Shown here: piece by piece, positions 33,577-43,715 of the stretch
Layout of the letters: each line of letters opens with the position of its first letter
Numbering within the stretch: the stretch's first letter is position 1
Source of the DNA: Gari tellinella
Lineage: Eukaryota; Mollusca; Bivalvia; Cardiida; Psammobiidae
Length of the DNA stretch: 64,000 nt
Direction of reading: 5' to 3'
Assembly: GCA_922989275.2 (NCBI GenBank)
Contig: OV277861.1
Coordinates: 54,165,623 to 54,229,622 of the forward strand
Position numbers and translations under genes: made by a program
Notes under the pieces: model-generated
Databases searched by the model: none
Told to the model about the DNA's origin: nothing
Seen by the model: the letters and a program-made list of their open reading frames with translations, nothing else

Positions 33577-33643
33577 ATCCTCACGATACCTTTGCCACTA
33601 GTCATAAAGCCTGCTTATAAATGTATATCGGATTTCAAGTTGA

Positions 33644-33893
33644 TACAGTGGAGAATGTGTTATTCTTTCTCAATAAACGCGTTTACGCTAAAACTATTAT
33701 TTGCAGTGCAAACAGTTTGGAGCCAGATCAGACGCCGGGTAACCCGGCGTCTGATCAGGCTCCAAACTGTTTGCCACCAAGATAAACATGAATTATCAGA
33801 ATTGTCAAAAAGGTGTTTTTTTCTACGTTTTAGTGCTTTACGTTTGCGTACGTTTGCGTTTAAACGGGAAAGAATAACAGATTCTCCACTGTA
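33644..33893. mobile_element. Family A MITE, full length (250 bp)
   Basis: TACAGTGGAGAATGTGTTAT to GATTCTCCACTGTA, AACGCGTTTA side left. Intact type I core. The next copy of the same family and orientation starts 84 bp further on. Confidence 0.92.
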
Positions 33894-33977
33894 TATAGGT
33901 GTGAGAGGTTTATTGACTACAATGGAAGCGACAGCTGTAAACAAAAACGTATTAACGTCAGTGCATTTGTTAACATG

Positions 33978-34227
33978 TACAGTGGAGAATCTGTTATTCT
34001 TTCCCGATAAACGCGTTTACGCGAAAACTATTTTTTCTTTTACAAACAGTTTGGAGCCCGATCAGACGCCGGGTAACCCGGCGTCTGATCAGGCTCCAAA
34101 CTGTTTGCCACCAAGATAAACAAGAATTATCAGAATTGTCCAAAAGTTGTTCTTTTCTACGTTTTAGTACTTTGCGTTTGCGTCCGTTTGCGTTTAAACG
34201 GGAAAGAATAACAGATTCTCCACTGTA
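33978..34227. mobile_element. Family A MITE, full length (250 bp)
   Basis: TACAGTGGAGAATCTGTTAT to GATTCTCCACTGTA. Core GGAGCCCGATCAGACGCCGG then GTAACCCGGCGTCTGATCAG. Same orientation as its neighbour at 33644. Confidence 0.92.
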
Positions 34228-34518
34228 CGCATTGAAAAGTGTAATTAAAGTCAGTGGTATAGATGAACGTATAGTAAATTGTCGTAATAGACATATCAAA
34301 TGCATTTATTAGTGTAGACGCATGACCAAACATCGCAAGACTTTATTATTATTATCATTTAAAAGAAAACTTTTGTTCGATAGAAACGGCTGACTGCTAC
34401 ATGAAACATGTTAAACAAATGCCTCTTGCAGGGAAATTTCTGCATTACATTCATCTTGTTACAAGCTGTCACCTGTCTCTTTTATACACTTAATTGGTGT
34501 ATACGTTAGATATACATG

Positions 34519-34738
34519 TACAGTAAACACCTCCCTATTACGACCACTAAAACGAAGACTAATTGGTTACATAAAAGACAGGTGACTGCTTAAAGCAATG
34601 TAACAATAAACCAGAAAGCTCCTGAAGGAACTTTCTGCTTTACTGCCAACTTCTTTTAAGCAGTCACCTGTCGTAAACACCCATTACTTAACACAATTTA
34701 GTGGTCGTAATAGCGCGGTTTTGCTGTATTTTTGTACT
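34519..34738. mobile_element. Family E MITE
   Basis: TACAGTAAACACCTCCCTAT to ATAGCGCGGTTTTGCTGTA. Type II-like core GCTTAAAGCAATGTAACAAT and AGAAAGCTCCTGAAGGAACT, slightly diverged. Confidence 0.82.
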
Positions 34739-34874
34739 AATACTTACAATTATCCTTTTGTCTCAATATGTGACTAAATCGACTTTGCAAACAGTTTACA
34801 CCCAGAACACTCGTAGCCTATATTAGGTTAAATTTCGTCTAAACGGGAAATAACACTCATCGTTCATAAACCGT

Positions 34875-35084
34875 GTACAGTAGAACCTCTCTATTACGGC
34901 CATTAAAAAGAAGGCTAATTATCCGTAGAAAGGACAGATGACAGCTTAAAGCAATGTGAAATTGAAACAGGAAGCTCCTGTAGGAGCTTTCTGTTTCACT
35001 TTCACATTGCTTTAAGCAGCCACCTGTCTTTAACGACTAATATTTGACACAACTTTGTGGTCGTAAAAGAGAGGTTCTACTGTA
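34875..35084. mobile_element. Family E MITE
   Basis: TACAGTAGAACCTCTCTATT to AGAGAGGTTCTACTGTA; the matching G/C changes in both TIRs keep them paired. Core GCTTAAAGCAATGTGAAATT and GAAGCTCCTGTAGGAGCTTT. Confidence 0.86.
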
Positions 35085-35176
35085 CCTGTAAAGAGTGCGT
35101 TTGTCCTATGCAATCAGTGGATACCCTGTGCCTCTCTGAGCTCCATGTAATTTTGTGATATGTTGCAGACAAAAAT

Positions 35177-35505
35177 GTCCGGTTTAGAGGGGTTTCCGGT
35201 TTAGAGGGGTTTTGATCTGTTTCTAGTATGGAAGATAGCTGACCACTTACAGAAGGTTGAAAGTAAAGCAGAATGCGCCTTAAGGCGCATTCTGCTTTAC
35301 TTTCAACCTGCTTTAAGCTATCATCTGCTAGAATGTACAAACTATTTTCTTCAGTGTAAGAATAAACCAAAAACATAAAACTGCGTAATTATGGCGTAAT
35401 GGGTTAAGAGAAAGAAGGGTTGGAAACGGGACCAAAGTTTTTGTCCGGTTTAGAGAGAATTCCGGTATTTAGAGGTTCCGGTTTAGAGGGGTTTCACTGT
35501 ATAGC
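35177..35505. repeat. Type II hairpin between GGTTTAGAGGGGTTT repeats
   Basis: Left boundary has CCGGTTTAGAGGGGTTT twice in tandem; right boundary ends GTTCCGGTTTAGAGGGGTTT then CACTGTA. Between them is a near-perfect type II hairpin (35254-35318). The copies at the two ends are in the same direction, not inverted, so it may be a composite. Confidence 0.65.
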
Positions 35506-35583
35506 AATACATGGACTAGACTTGAAAATTAGAATTCTTTATTAAAAGTGTCAGGGGTGAATAAGTTAATATGTCAACCTTAC

Positions 35584-35723
35584 CTACAAAGGCGACAACA
35601 CGTAATCCATTCATCTGTATGTTCTACGCCATGACATGATTTTTGGAAGCAACATGGAAGGTTCGAGTCATTATGGGAATCGACATGGGCGTGGTAGTGA
35701 CCCCCGGGGCCGTAATTGACGAC
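35584..35723 (-). CDS. Gene 2 exon 4: HxD exon
   Basis: Acceptor tatcttctag; donor TGTAG|GTAAGG. Begins VVNYGPGGHYHAHVDS, retaining the metal-binding His and Asp, and ends TCCRLCR. 140 bp in both genes. The six cysteines after HVD keep the same pattern (CC, C, CC, C) as gene 1 although the residues between them differ. Confidence 0.9.
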
Positions 35724-35761
35724 CTAGAAGATATATTTTGTATCATTGTATCATTTCCCAA

Positions 35762-36143
35762 TTAATCCAATTGCGCCCAGTGGATTATTCCATGCTTATA
35801 TATTGGATTAATCATTGTTTTATCTATCTAAGGGGTGCCTGGCTCCAAGGTTATAGAGCTTTTGAGTTGAGTCTGAAGTCGTTTTCAAGCAATTGATTGG
35901 TCAGATTTGAGCCTAAGCTCAAATCTGACCAATCAAAGGATTGAGAACGATCTCAGACTCAACTCTAAAGCTTTATAACCTTGAACCCTGGTCTAAATTT
36001 TTATTTCTCGTTCAGTTTTAGATTGATTTTCCTATCAGCAAACAGTGTAGACTGATCAGGCACTGCATTATGCGGCGTCTGATCAGAGTCTACACTGTTT
36101 CCCTATATCCTATGTATAGGATCGTGGGCACACATTGGCTAAC
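35762..36143. repeat. Family B MITE split by a family C palindrome
   Basis: Family B halves: TTAATCCAATTGCGCC with the TATTGGATTAATC words at the left, and the core GACTGATCAGGCACTGCATT and end GGGCACACATTGGCTAA at the right. The CTGG/TCAAAATT family B sequence is interrupted after GGGGTGCCTGG by the insert at 35842-35990. Confidence 0.78.
35842..35990. mobile_element. Family C palindrome (complete)
   Basis: AAGGTTATAGAGCTTTTGAG, TTGAGTCTGA, GATTGGTCAGATTTGAGCCT and then the full inverse back to CTTTATAACCTTG. Almost the whole element is one hairpin. Confidence 0.82.
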
Positions 36144-36280
36144 CATTTCACTGCAAGGATATCGTCAACATAAAAGTGCCGTCTGTTATTTATTTATAAA
36201 TTAGGAGTTTATGTTATTTGATTGAAGAAACATAATTATATTCAGTGCAGTAGACGTCATCCTTTCCCCGTTTAAGCCTT

Positions 36281-36516
36281 TTACTGCCAAGTTTTATCGT
36301 CTGCTTTAACAATCTCACTGCCAAAATATCGCCTACATTTATAGTGTCGTCTGTAATGTTTTTTTAAATCAGCTTTAGGGCTGTTTTGGCTGAAGAAATA
36401 TCGATACGAGTGTCAAACAGTTTGGATCCTGATTAGACGCCGCGTCACGCAGCGTCTGATCAGGGTCCAAACTGTTTGCAAAATCACTGTTTGGCGACGT
36501 TGGCAGTGAAAGAGTA
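36281..36516. repeat. Family G MITE; empty site for the family H insertion
   Basis: TCTCACTGCCAAAATATCGC, TGTCGTCTGTAATG, then TTTTTTTAAATCAGCTTTAG, then type I core GGATCCTGATTAGACGCCGC and inverse, ending GGCAGTGAAAGAGTAAAA. The TTTTTTTAAATCAG stretch is the uninterrupted version of 9675-9945. Confidence 0.8.
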
Positions 36517-36736
36517 AAACGCAAGCGAAACGAAAATGCATTGAAATAAATTCGAGAAAATGACAATTTATTGACACTCCTGACTATTCATTAAACAGTA
36601 GTCAATTCCATGTTAGTAAACCGTTTATTATATTATTATTTTGACTGCATTTGATTTGAACAGCAAGTTCCAACAGAACATTACAAATTGGAGTTCACAC
36701 TAAACTGGCTATGGATTTATTCTACTTAATTATTAT

Positions 36737-36936
36737 TTAACCCATTTGTGCCTAGCGTCCGATAAAAGGGATACATGCAGACAGTGTAGACCCTGATAAG
36801 AGTCTACATTGTTTGGTGATAGGAATTTATTTCAATATAAAACAAAATTAAATTTTAGATCAGGCATCACTTAGATCAAAAAAGGATTAATACAATATAT
36901 AAGCATGGAAGAATCCACTAGGCGCAAACGGGTTAA
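36737..36936. mobile_element. Family B MITE, inverted, short core
   Basis: TTAACCCATTTGTGCC to GGCGCAAACGGGTTAA. The core is reduced to CAGTGTAGACCCTGATAAGA then GTCTACATTGTTTG, without the ACGCCG centre. Confidence 0.82.
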
Positions 36937-36984
36937 GCACAAACACATTTATTATCTTATCATATGTATCACATACAGAATATA

Positions 36985-37085
36985 TTCCTTCCATATGAAC
37001 GCGTTTATGCTAACACTAATACATGTATATCCATTGTAAACAGTTTGGAGTTATGTTTAACGCCGGGTAACCAGACGTCTGATTA
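36985..37085. repeat. Older family A MITE (left part), split by a younger copy
   Basis: ATATTCCTTCCATATGAACG, GTAAACAGTTTGGAG, ACGCCGGGTAACCAGACGTC. Its other half may be the TACGTTTGCGTTTCGTTTGC at 37410-37432. The younger copy at 37086 sits in the hairpin. Confidence 0.65.
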
Positions 37086-37335
37086 TACAGTGGAGAATCT
37101 GTTATTCTTTCCCGTTTAAACGCAAACGTACGCAAACGCAAAGCACTAAAACGTAGAAAAGAACAACTTTTGGACAAATCTGATAATTCTTGTTTATCTT
37201 GGTGGCAAACAGTTTGGAGCCTGATCAGACGCCGGGTTACCCGGCGTCTGATCTGGCTCCAAACTGTTTGCACTGCAAATAATAGTTTTAGCGTAAACGC
37301 GTTTATTGGGAAAGAATAACAGATTCTCCAGTGTA
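37086..37335. mobile_element. Family A MITE, full length, nested
   Basis: TACAGTGGAGAATCTGTTAT to GATTCTCCAGTGTA (one substitution in the right TIR). Intact type I core. Inserted in the hairpin of an older family A copy. Confidence 0.9.
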
Positions 37336-37509
37336 CTACAATCTATTTACCAATCAAATTAAAAATGGGTCCTGAAAACATTAATTCGCATTTTCTCCTT
37401 AATATTGCACTACGTTTGCGTTTCGTTTGCGTTGATTTGTCGATATATTATCGATATTTAACTGGAAATATACATTTATCAAACAGTTATTCTCATCGAA
37501 GAAACATCA

Positions 37510-37830
37510 TGTACAGTGGAGAAGTCGTTATTCTTTCCCTTTTTAATCCTTTCATGATCAAATTATTCGGTAGTTTTTTATCCCTTTACCGCTATATTGT
37601 CGTCTACTTAATTATTGTTGTCTCAAGACACGTTTCAAAGTAAGATTTAAGGTTGTATGACTTAATATATATCGACAAGAGTGTCGAACAGCATAACGCG
37701 GCGTCTGGTCAGGACCCAAACTGTTTGCAAACGCGCTTTCAAGCGCCATTGAGAGTGAAAGGGTTAAAACGCGTTTACGCTAAAACTGTTATCTCCATTG
37801 CAAACAGTTTGGAGCCAGATCAGACAATAT
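37510..37830. repeat. Mixed fragments of families A and G
   Basis: TACAGTGGAGAAGTCGTTAT (family A left end), then a family G piece (CCCTTTACCGCTATATTGTC ... AGTGAAAGGGTTAA), then AACGCGTTTACGCTAAAACT and AACAGTTTGGAGCCAGATCA (family A again). This reads as a TTAA element inside family A, now truncated 20 bp before gene 2 exon 3. Confidence 0.65.
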
Positions 37831-37848
37831 CACATGGACAAGAATTAC

Positions 37849-37906
37849 CTGTAAATTTTCAGATCGCTGAATTATTCCCATGGGTATTTCTGTCAGTTTT
37901 GACAGC
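37849..37906 (-). CDS. Gene 2 exon 3 (58 bp)
   Basis: Acceptor tatatatcag; donor gtaatt. Encodes RLSKLTEIPMGIIQRSENLQ after the split Arg. Same length and phase as gene 1 exon 3. It lies within 100 bp of degraded MITE sequence (37700-37830). Confidence 0.88.
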
Positions 37907-38356
37907 CTGATATATAACATTGAAAGAACACATTTAATGTAAACACGTACAGTAAACAAAACACAATAGCTTCTAAATTAACGAGATTGAAAACTAGCAG
38001 GCAAATGACATTTTTTAAAAAAAACACAATCCGGTTCACGCTTAAAGAAAAATATGATATTATACGTAAAGGTCCTTTAATTTTGATTATTGAAATAAAA
38101 CGTAGTCTAAGAAACACAACTGGTATGTATTTATTTTGACTTCTAAATGGAACATTAATTCTACCCCGGTTGAAACGAATTGACACGTCCCACGACAATG
38201 CTTATTATAACGGAGTTGCCAAAATATATTTACTTTTTTCAACACTAATTAAATATTGCGGTGTATTAGGTTCCCTTGTGGAGCCTTTTAGTTACCGAAA
38301 CATGAACCAGTCTACTTTGAATTCTTGGTAGTTTAATAAATACTGCTCTTAATTAA

Positions 38357-38422
38357 CAAACAGTATGTACCCTTATCAAAGAGCTCCTATAGGATCCCTC
38401 TGATCTGGTTCTGCACTGTTTG
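38357..38422. repeat. Degraded type I hairpin
   Basis: AACAAACAGTATGTACCCTT, AAAGAGCTCCTATAGGATCC, CTCTGATCTGGTTCTGCACT and GTTTGC. The centre resembles the family H version. Confidence 0.6.
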
Positions 38423-38686
38423 CAAATTTCGTGAGTATATTTCAAACAGTTTCATGAGTTGAAAGAGTTTAGCGACAGTCAGGGAAGACATGTTGAGACC
38501 ACTTAAAGCCGCATAATGTAATATGGAAAACTGCATATACGGTCGTTTTGGTTCCCATTTGATTCTCTTCACAAAAAGCGATTTATTTTTTTAAAAAAGC
38601 GATTTTTAAGTTTGTTTTCTAATTTATTTGCAAAGCACAAACCAATTTATTATAGCTTGTGTACTCTACATAATGAATCTTTGTCT

Positions 38687-38760
38687 GTGTTGGTAGCTCA
38701 GTAGGTACAGCGAGTGATTAGCATTCCAAAGGTTGCGGGTTCGAGTCCAAATCGACTAAA
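38687..38760 (+). repeat. tRNA-like SINE head
   Basis: A-box-like TAGCTCAGTAGGTACAGC and B-box GGTTCGAGTCC are correctly spaced, with GCATTCCAAAGGTTGCG between. The clover leaf is imperfect, so it is more likely a SINE head than a working tRNA. Confidence 0.55.
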
Positions 38761-39049
38761 ATCTTTTTATTACACTGTATTGTTCGGTTTTATTGACTTT
38801 TATCCATGAATAACGCAGATGTCAAGAGATAAGTTTATTATAAGTATCTGTTGGTCAGAATTAGTGTAATCAACTACATGTATCAACTACATGTATTGCG
38901 CATGAATCTTCTGTTGAGTGATAGCTTTTTACAATATTGACTTTTTTTGTAAAATATGACCCTTGAAAATAAAAATAAATGGACAAACTTAAATGACAAC
39001 TGGACTTTTCCATTTAAACTTTATTGGATCAGTTAGGAGTTTCAGCATT

Positions 39050-39121
39050 ATAGTGGAGAAGACGTTATTCTGATCAGGTTCAAAACTGTTTGCCACTAAG
39101 AATAACGTCTTCTCTACTGTA
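39050..39121. repeat. Miniature family A derivative (72 bp)
   Basis: TAGTGGAGAAGACGTTATTC and GAATAACGTCTTCTCTACTG flank only TGATCAGGTTCAAAACTGTT. Both subterminal regions and half the hairpin are deleted, but the TIRs remain paired. Confidence 0.75.
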
Positions 39122-39484
39122 TAAGTGCTTGTTTTCCAGAACATTTTGTGTTTTCTGTCATAGGATGTATAGAATAAAGTCGAACTTAAAAAATTCGAAC
39201 TCTCTTCACACTGTCCGATAAACGTGGCCTTTACAAATAGTGTACCTGCGAGTACACTCGTCCTTTGCACAAATTGAAGACCCGAATCAGAAGTGTCCTA
39301 AAGGAGATTTCAAATCAGGGTCTGTATTGCTTGTCATATTGCAATATCTTTGACAAAAGAACACCCATAAATAGTCAAAAGTAGACTTGAATAAATTGAA
39401 AATTGGAAATCGTCCATTTAAAGTTTCAAGGAGGAGGGGTTGAGTCGAACTTTACTGTTTTGCGCCATGCAAAAAATCTGGATT

Positions 39485-39625
39485 CAGGGTTAAAAAGCCG
39501 TTGAGTTGAGTCTGAAATCGTTCTCAAGCATTTGATTGGTCAGATGTGAGCCTAGGCTCAAATCTGACCAATCAAATGTTTGGGGACAAACTCAGACTCA
39601 AATCAAATGCTTGATAACATTTGGG
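39485..39625. mobile_element. Family C palindrome
   Basis: GTTGAGTTGAGTCTGAAATC, AAGCATTTGATTGGTCAGAT, GAGCCTAGGCTC and inverse through CAGACTCAAATC to GCTTGATAACATT. Same family as 35842. Confidence 0.78.
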
Positions 39626-39701
39626 CCAGATTTTCCAAAGGCGCGGCGTATACATATAACATAACGATCAAAATGCATATTCCAACTAAAAAACGACCAA
39701 C

Positions 39702-39903
39702 CTTTTACGTAACGTCTTCCAAAACTTCGACCCTACGTTCTTTTCTTTAACCCATGTGTGCTTGCTTATCCTGACTATTTCTGACGAATTTTTGCCAGAA
39801 AGTTTCTGTTTGGCTCCAAATATGTCACTAATTGTAATGTTGTTTGTTTTCGCTGCTTGTATGATGACGTCACATTCCTCAGACGAAAGAAAGTTTGGTA
39901 TTT
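39702..39903 (-). CDS. Gene 2 exon 2
   Basis: Acceptor ttttcttttttag; donor AAAAG|GTTGG. Encodes EIPNFLSSEECDVIIQAAK and then IVRISKHTWVKEKNVG. 202 bp, identical in length and phase to gene 1 exon 2, with the same NSSE-x-x-RISK-x-TW landmark. Confidence 0.9.
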
Positions 39904-40133
39904 CTAAAAAAGAAAACAAAAACATTTGTTCAAAAGATATGATACTATTTTAATATACAGTGAAAACCTACATGCCCTGTTGAACAAGATGAAATTGGAA
40001 ACTGTATTTTTTTATTTGAAGTGATTGAGTTAAACTGGAAGTTTCTTCAAGCCGTACAGACAATTAGGTCCAATACATTCCTCACTAAACATTCAGCAAA
40101 ACGTATAAAGATCTCTGAGGACACGTGACTGCG

Positions 40134-40375
40134 TACAGTGGAGAAGCCGTTATTCAGGCTTTCCAGATTGAACGCAATCGAATCGCAAGCACATTGCAAT
40201 AAAACGGAGAAAACGAAATTGTTTTGAAAATGTTGACGACTAATCTTAATTTGAGTGTCAAACAGTTTGGAGCCTGATCAGACGCCGGGTTTTCCGGCGT
40301 CTGATCTAGCTCCAAACTGTTTACAATGGAAATAATAGTTTAATCGTAAATGCGTTTATTGGGAAGAAAATAATT
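40134..40375. mobile_element. Family A MITE, diverged
   Basis: TACAGTGGAGAAGCCGTTAT at the left, AATGCGTTTATTGGGAAGAA at the right (outer TIR lost). Core GGAGCCTGATCAGACGCCGG, TTTTCCGGCGTCTGATCTAG. Confidence 0.8.
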
Positions 40376-40589
40376 GTAACACAGGTTAACAGAAATACAG
40401 ACATTTCCAGAGCTTCTTGTTCTACCAATATCCGTACTGCCACCACTGCAGAGATATTGCGTCACCTATTATCCATAAGGTTTGACCTGGCAGTTTATGA
40501 ATATTCCGCCGTCTTCCGGAAACAACTGCAGTGTAAAGTGAATAAGCAATTCAACCGAATTAAATAATACTAACTGGTAAAACATACAG

Positions 40590-40665
40590 TCGGTAATGAC
40601 TCCGTGGTTATGCGACCGCGTTACCAACGTAAAGGTAATGGGTTCGATCCCCGATGGAGTTTGTT
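40590..40665 (+). repeat. tRNA-like SINE head
   Basis: CTCCGTGGTTATGCGACCGC followed by B-box GGTTCGATCCCC at 40638 and a homopolymer A/T then G tract. The A-box is weak. Probably a SINE fragment. Confidence 0.45.
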
Positions 40666-40774
40666 TTGTATTATTTCTTGATTTGTATTTTTCCAAAAAA
40701 AAAATTTTTTTTTTTGGGGGGGGGGGGGGTGCGGGTTGCGGGTCAATGCATACACACCATGACATGCATGCAGT

Positions 40775-41026
40775 TACAGTGGAGAATCTGTTATTCTTTC
40801 CCGTTTAAACGCAAACGTACGCAAACGCAAAGCACTAAAACGTATAGAAAAGAACAACTTTTGGACAATTAAGATAATTCTTATTTATCTTGGTGGCAAA
40901 CAGTTTGGAGCTTGATCAGACGCCGGGTTACCCGGCGTCTGATCAGGCTCCAACCTGTTTACACAGCATATAATAGTTTTAGCGTAAACGCGTTTATTGG
41001 GAAAGAATAACAGATTCTCCACTGTA
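40775..41026. mobile_element. Family A MITE, full length
   Basis: TACAGTGGAGAATCTGTTAT to GATTCTCCACTGTA, GTTTAAACGCAAACG side left. Core GGAGCTTGATCAGACGCCGG then GTTACCCGGCGTCTGATCAG. Confidence 0.92.
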
Positions 41027-41267
41027 TATATAATAAAAGTACAGAGAAACTTGCCTAAGGAAACTTGGATAGAAAGGTTGTCCAAAAGAAGTGCTCATAG
41101 CAACATCACGTTAAGCTAAACATTCTCGGAAAGTACTCTGTGTTACTTTGCCAATTCGTTAAAAGCAGCAATAATCAGCAGGTCGTTCTTTACCAAAACT
41201 TTTACTGATTTATTTTAGTAAAAACATAACTTATATTTTTTTTTAAAAATGAATCGGAAGTTTACAA

Positions 41268-41345
41268 ACCAATATCGAGAATCGAACCCACGATCCTAGC
41301 GCTTCAAGTCAATGAAACTACCCATTAAGCTATTGCGACACAGTG
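41268..41345 (-). repeat. tRNA-like SINE head
   Basis: - strand: GTCGCAATAGCTTAATGGGT (A-box-like) and GTGGGTTCGATTCTCG (B-box) about 35 bp apart, with TTGACTTGAAGCGC between. Different from the other tRNA-like heads in this window. Confidence 0.55.
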
Positions 41346-41504
41346 ACTTTATGTAATCGGTTGAAGTATTTTTCGTGAAAGTTTCATTGAACTATAAATA
41401 AAGTATACAAAAACTTCCGATGGTACCAACGAACGTTGATGGAAAGTTATGACTGCCAGGTCAAACTTTATGGACATTACACACTCATGCATTCACTGCA
41501 TACA

Positions 41505-41670
41505 TACAGTGGAGAAAACGTTAAACGCAAAACACTAAAATGTAGAAATTAACAGTATTTAGACATAATTCACTATTTATTTTTATCTGAGTGGCAAACA
41601 GTTTGGAATGGAAATAATAGTTTTAACGTAAACGCGTTTATTGGGAAAGAATAACGTTTTCTCTACTGTA
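41505..41670. repeat. Family A MITE with core deleted (166 bp)
   Basis: TACAGTGGAGAAAACGTTAA to ACGTTTTCTCTACTGTA. After CAAACAGTTTGGA the rest of the hairpin is missing and the sequence resumes at ATGGAAATAATAGTTTTA. Confidence 0.82.
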
Positions 41671-42046
41671 CACATCGACGTTATATGACCAATATCGTGT
41701 CGAAGTACCGTTAAACTCAAATCAAATACAAAACACATATAGCATGCATGGTATTAACAAAAAATACTCCCCCTTGTACTGTGATTTAAAGTCCAAGACC
41801 TTTGTTTACAGAAAACTTTTACTTTTGTTACAAATTATGTAATAATCATAACTACCCAGAAGAATGACCGAAATATAACAGCTTAACCTATTACTCTTTA
41901 CATACGCATTTGTACGCCTTTGATTTATTCCTCCACATATGCAAACTATTCCAATTCAGTTATGAATATGTCTCATAAGACATCATTTCTAGCACATGGT
42001 ATCTTAAAGCAGGTTGAAAGTATTCAGCAGAGTGCTAGTAAGTTTG

Positions 42047-42298
42047 TTAACCCATTACCCCATAAATACCCCTTTTTACTCCTTTAAATCAATAATTCTC
42101 GTAAGAAAATAGTTCCAATTTATTTAGTAATGAATATGTATCATAAGAAATGTTTTCTATATCATACCAGATAATAGCTTAAAGCAGGCTGAAAGTAAAG
42201 CAGAATGCGCCTTAAGGCACATTCTGCTTTACTTTAAACCTGCTTTAAGTGGCCACCGAATTTCAAAACTAGTAACAGGCTACGGGGTAATGGGTTAA
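42047..42298. mobile_element. TTAA-type MITE (family D1), full length, type II core
   Basis: TTAACCCATTACCCCATAAA to GCTACGGGGTAATGGGTTAA. Core at 42177-42248: CTTAAAGCAGGCTGAAAGTA, CAGAATGCGCCTTAAGGCAC, inverse. The core matches family D2, whose ends are unrelated. Confidence 0.88.
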
Positions 42299-42719
42299 TA
42301 TCGAATATACTCGTCGCTAGGGTTGAATGTGTTAAACTGTGTGGCAGTTTTTGACGATCCAGATTAGTTTCAAACAGCTTGAAGAATGATCAAACACCGG
42401 GTCACTCGACGTCCGATCTGGCTCCAAACTGTTCACAAATTTGATTTTTGAAATTATAACACTATACAATGTATATTGCTTTACGCTCTGTTTGACTCAA
42501 ACCATCATATGCAATGCCCATCGTTTACAATTTACAGTTCTGTTGCATGTGTAGAGCAAAAAAAAAGAATTTAACTAATTTTAACAGTTTTAATACTCTC
42601 TAAGCCTGGTTGACGCTGAGGTTTTGACGACCTTTTAGCTAACCTGGGCCCGTTTCATAAAACTTCGTACGACAAATGTTGGCGTAAGTCAAATTATAAA
42701 AGTCTCAATTATTATTTAT

Positions 42720-42812
42720 TTCTCCATCTAATCCTGTTTCGTGACATCTCTTTGGAATCGTCTTTTTTAAGACGATTCCAAAGAGATGTCACGAGACAGG
42801 ATTAGATAGAGA
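42720..42812. repeat. Near-perfect palindrome
   Basis: CCATCTAATCCTGTTTCGTG, CATCTCTTTGGAATCGTCTT, then TTTT and the inverse. Almost no mismatches, so probably young. Confidence 0.85.
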
Positions 42813-43715
42813 AAAATGTATTTTAAAGTTTTGACTTCAGGATGTCTTTTTAAGCATGATGAAATTTCCGAAAATTTTACGAACTTATTTTCCAAAAAAT
42901 GTTAAGATGAATGCATTCAGTCATAAAATACTATTTTCGTCGGAAAAAATGGGTTTTCGTACCGGAAGGGACTTTTTAAATTTTTTGTCCGATTCGTAGT
43001 TTACAGCATACACCGTTTTCATAGGTAGGTTGCACTTTGTTACATCTGGTTTCATTTCAATTTCCAGAATATAAACATGAAATTGTCATGGAAGTAAAGT
43101 TTTATTATCAATTATAGATAATTCAATAGATCAAAGGAAATTCTTTTTAAAAAAAAGTTATTTTTGATAAAAATACACCAAAAAGTGAAAAAATGAGATT
43201 TTTTTAAAATAAAATGGTCCATATCTTTTTTATAAGATCCAGGACCCTATGATATTATTTGCAATTTCACTAAAACTTTATGTTTGCAAGGCTAAAACCA
43301 ATAAATAAAAAATTTGGTAGTTAGTTTGCTACTATTTGTAGGGCAATTTTCACTGTGCTTTAATCTCCCATTATAAAAAAAGTGGGTGGGGTAAATTTTA
43401 CTCCTTACCAGTGAAATCAAACATTTTTTTGTTTGGTCATTTTCAGGGTTTATTCTTACTATGGTACATGTTATATATTTTTGTACAAATAGTTTGTATA
43501 CATAAAGATTGAAAAAACGTATAACAAAAAATAGGATTTTTTGTGAAGCTTCAATTTTAGGGGGGTAGTCTTGAAAAATCTCAAATTGTGGGGAAAAAAG
43601 GTCCGGTACCCCCACTTTTTTACCAGTTTTGTCATAGAAACTAATTATACTGTCTGTATGCAAAGTTTGAAGAATTTGGTAAGTACTTTCCAAAGGTGCA
43701 CCTACCCCCTTAAGG

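Noticed and set aside
38687..38760. Functional tRNA gene
   Set aside because: The arms pair poorly and only the A and B boxes are good, which suits a SINE head better.
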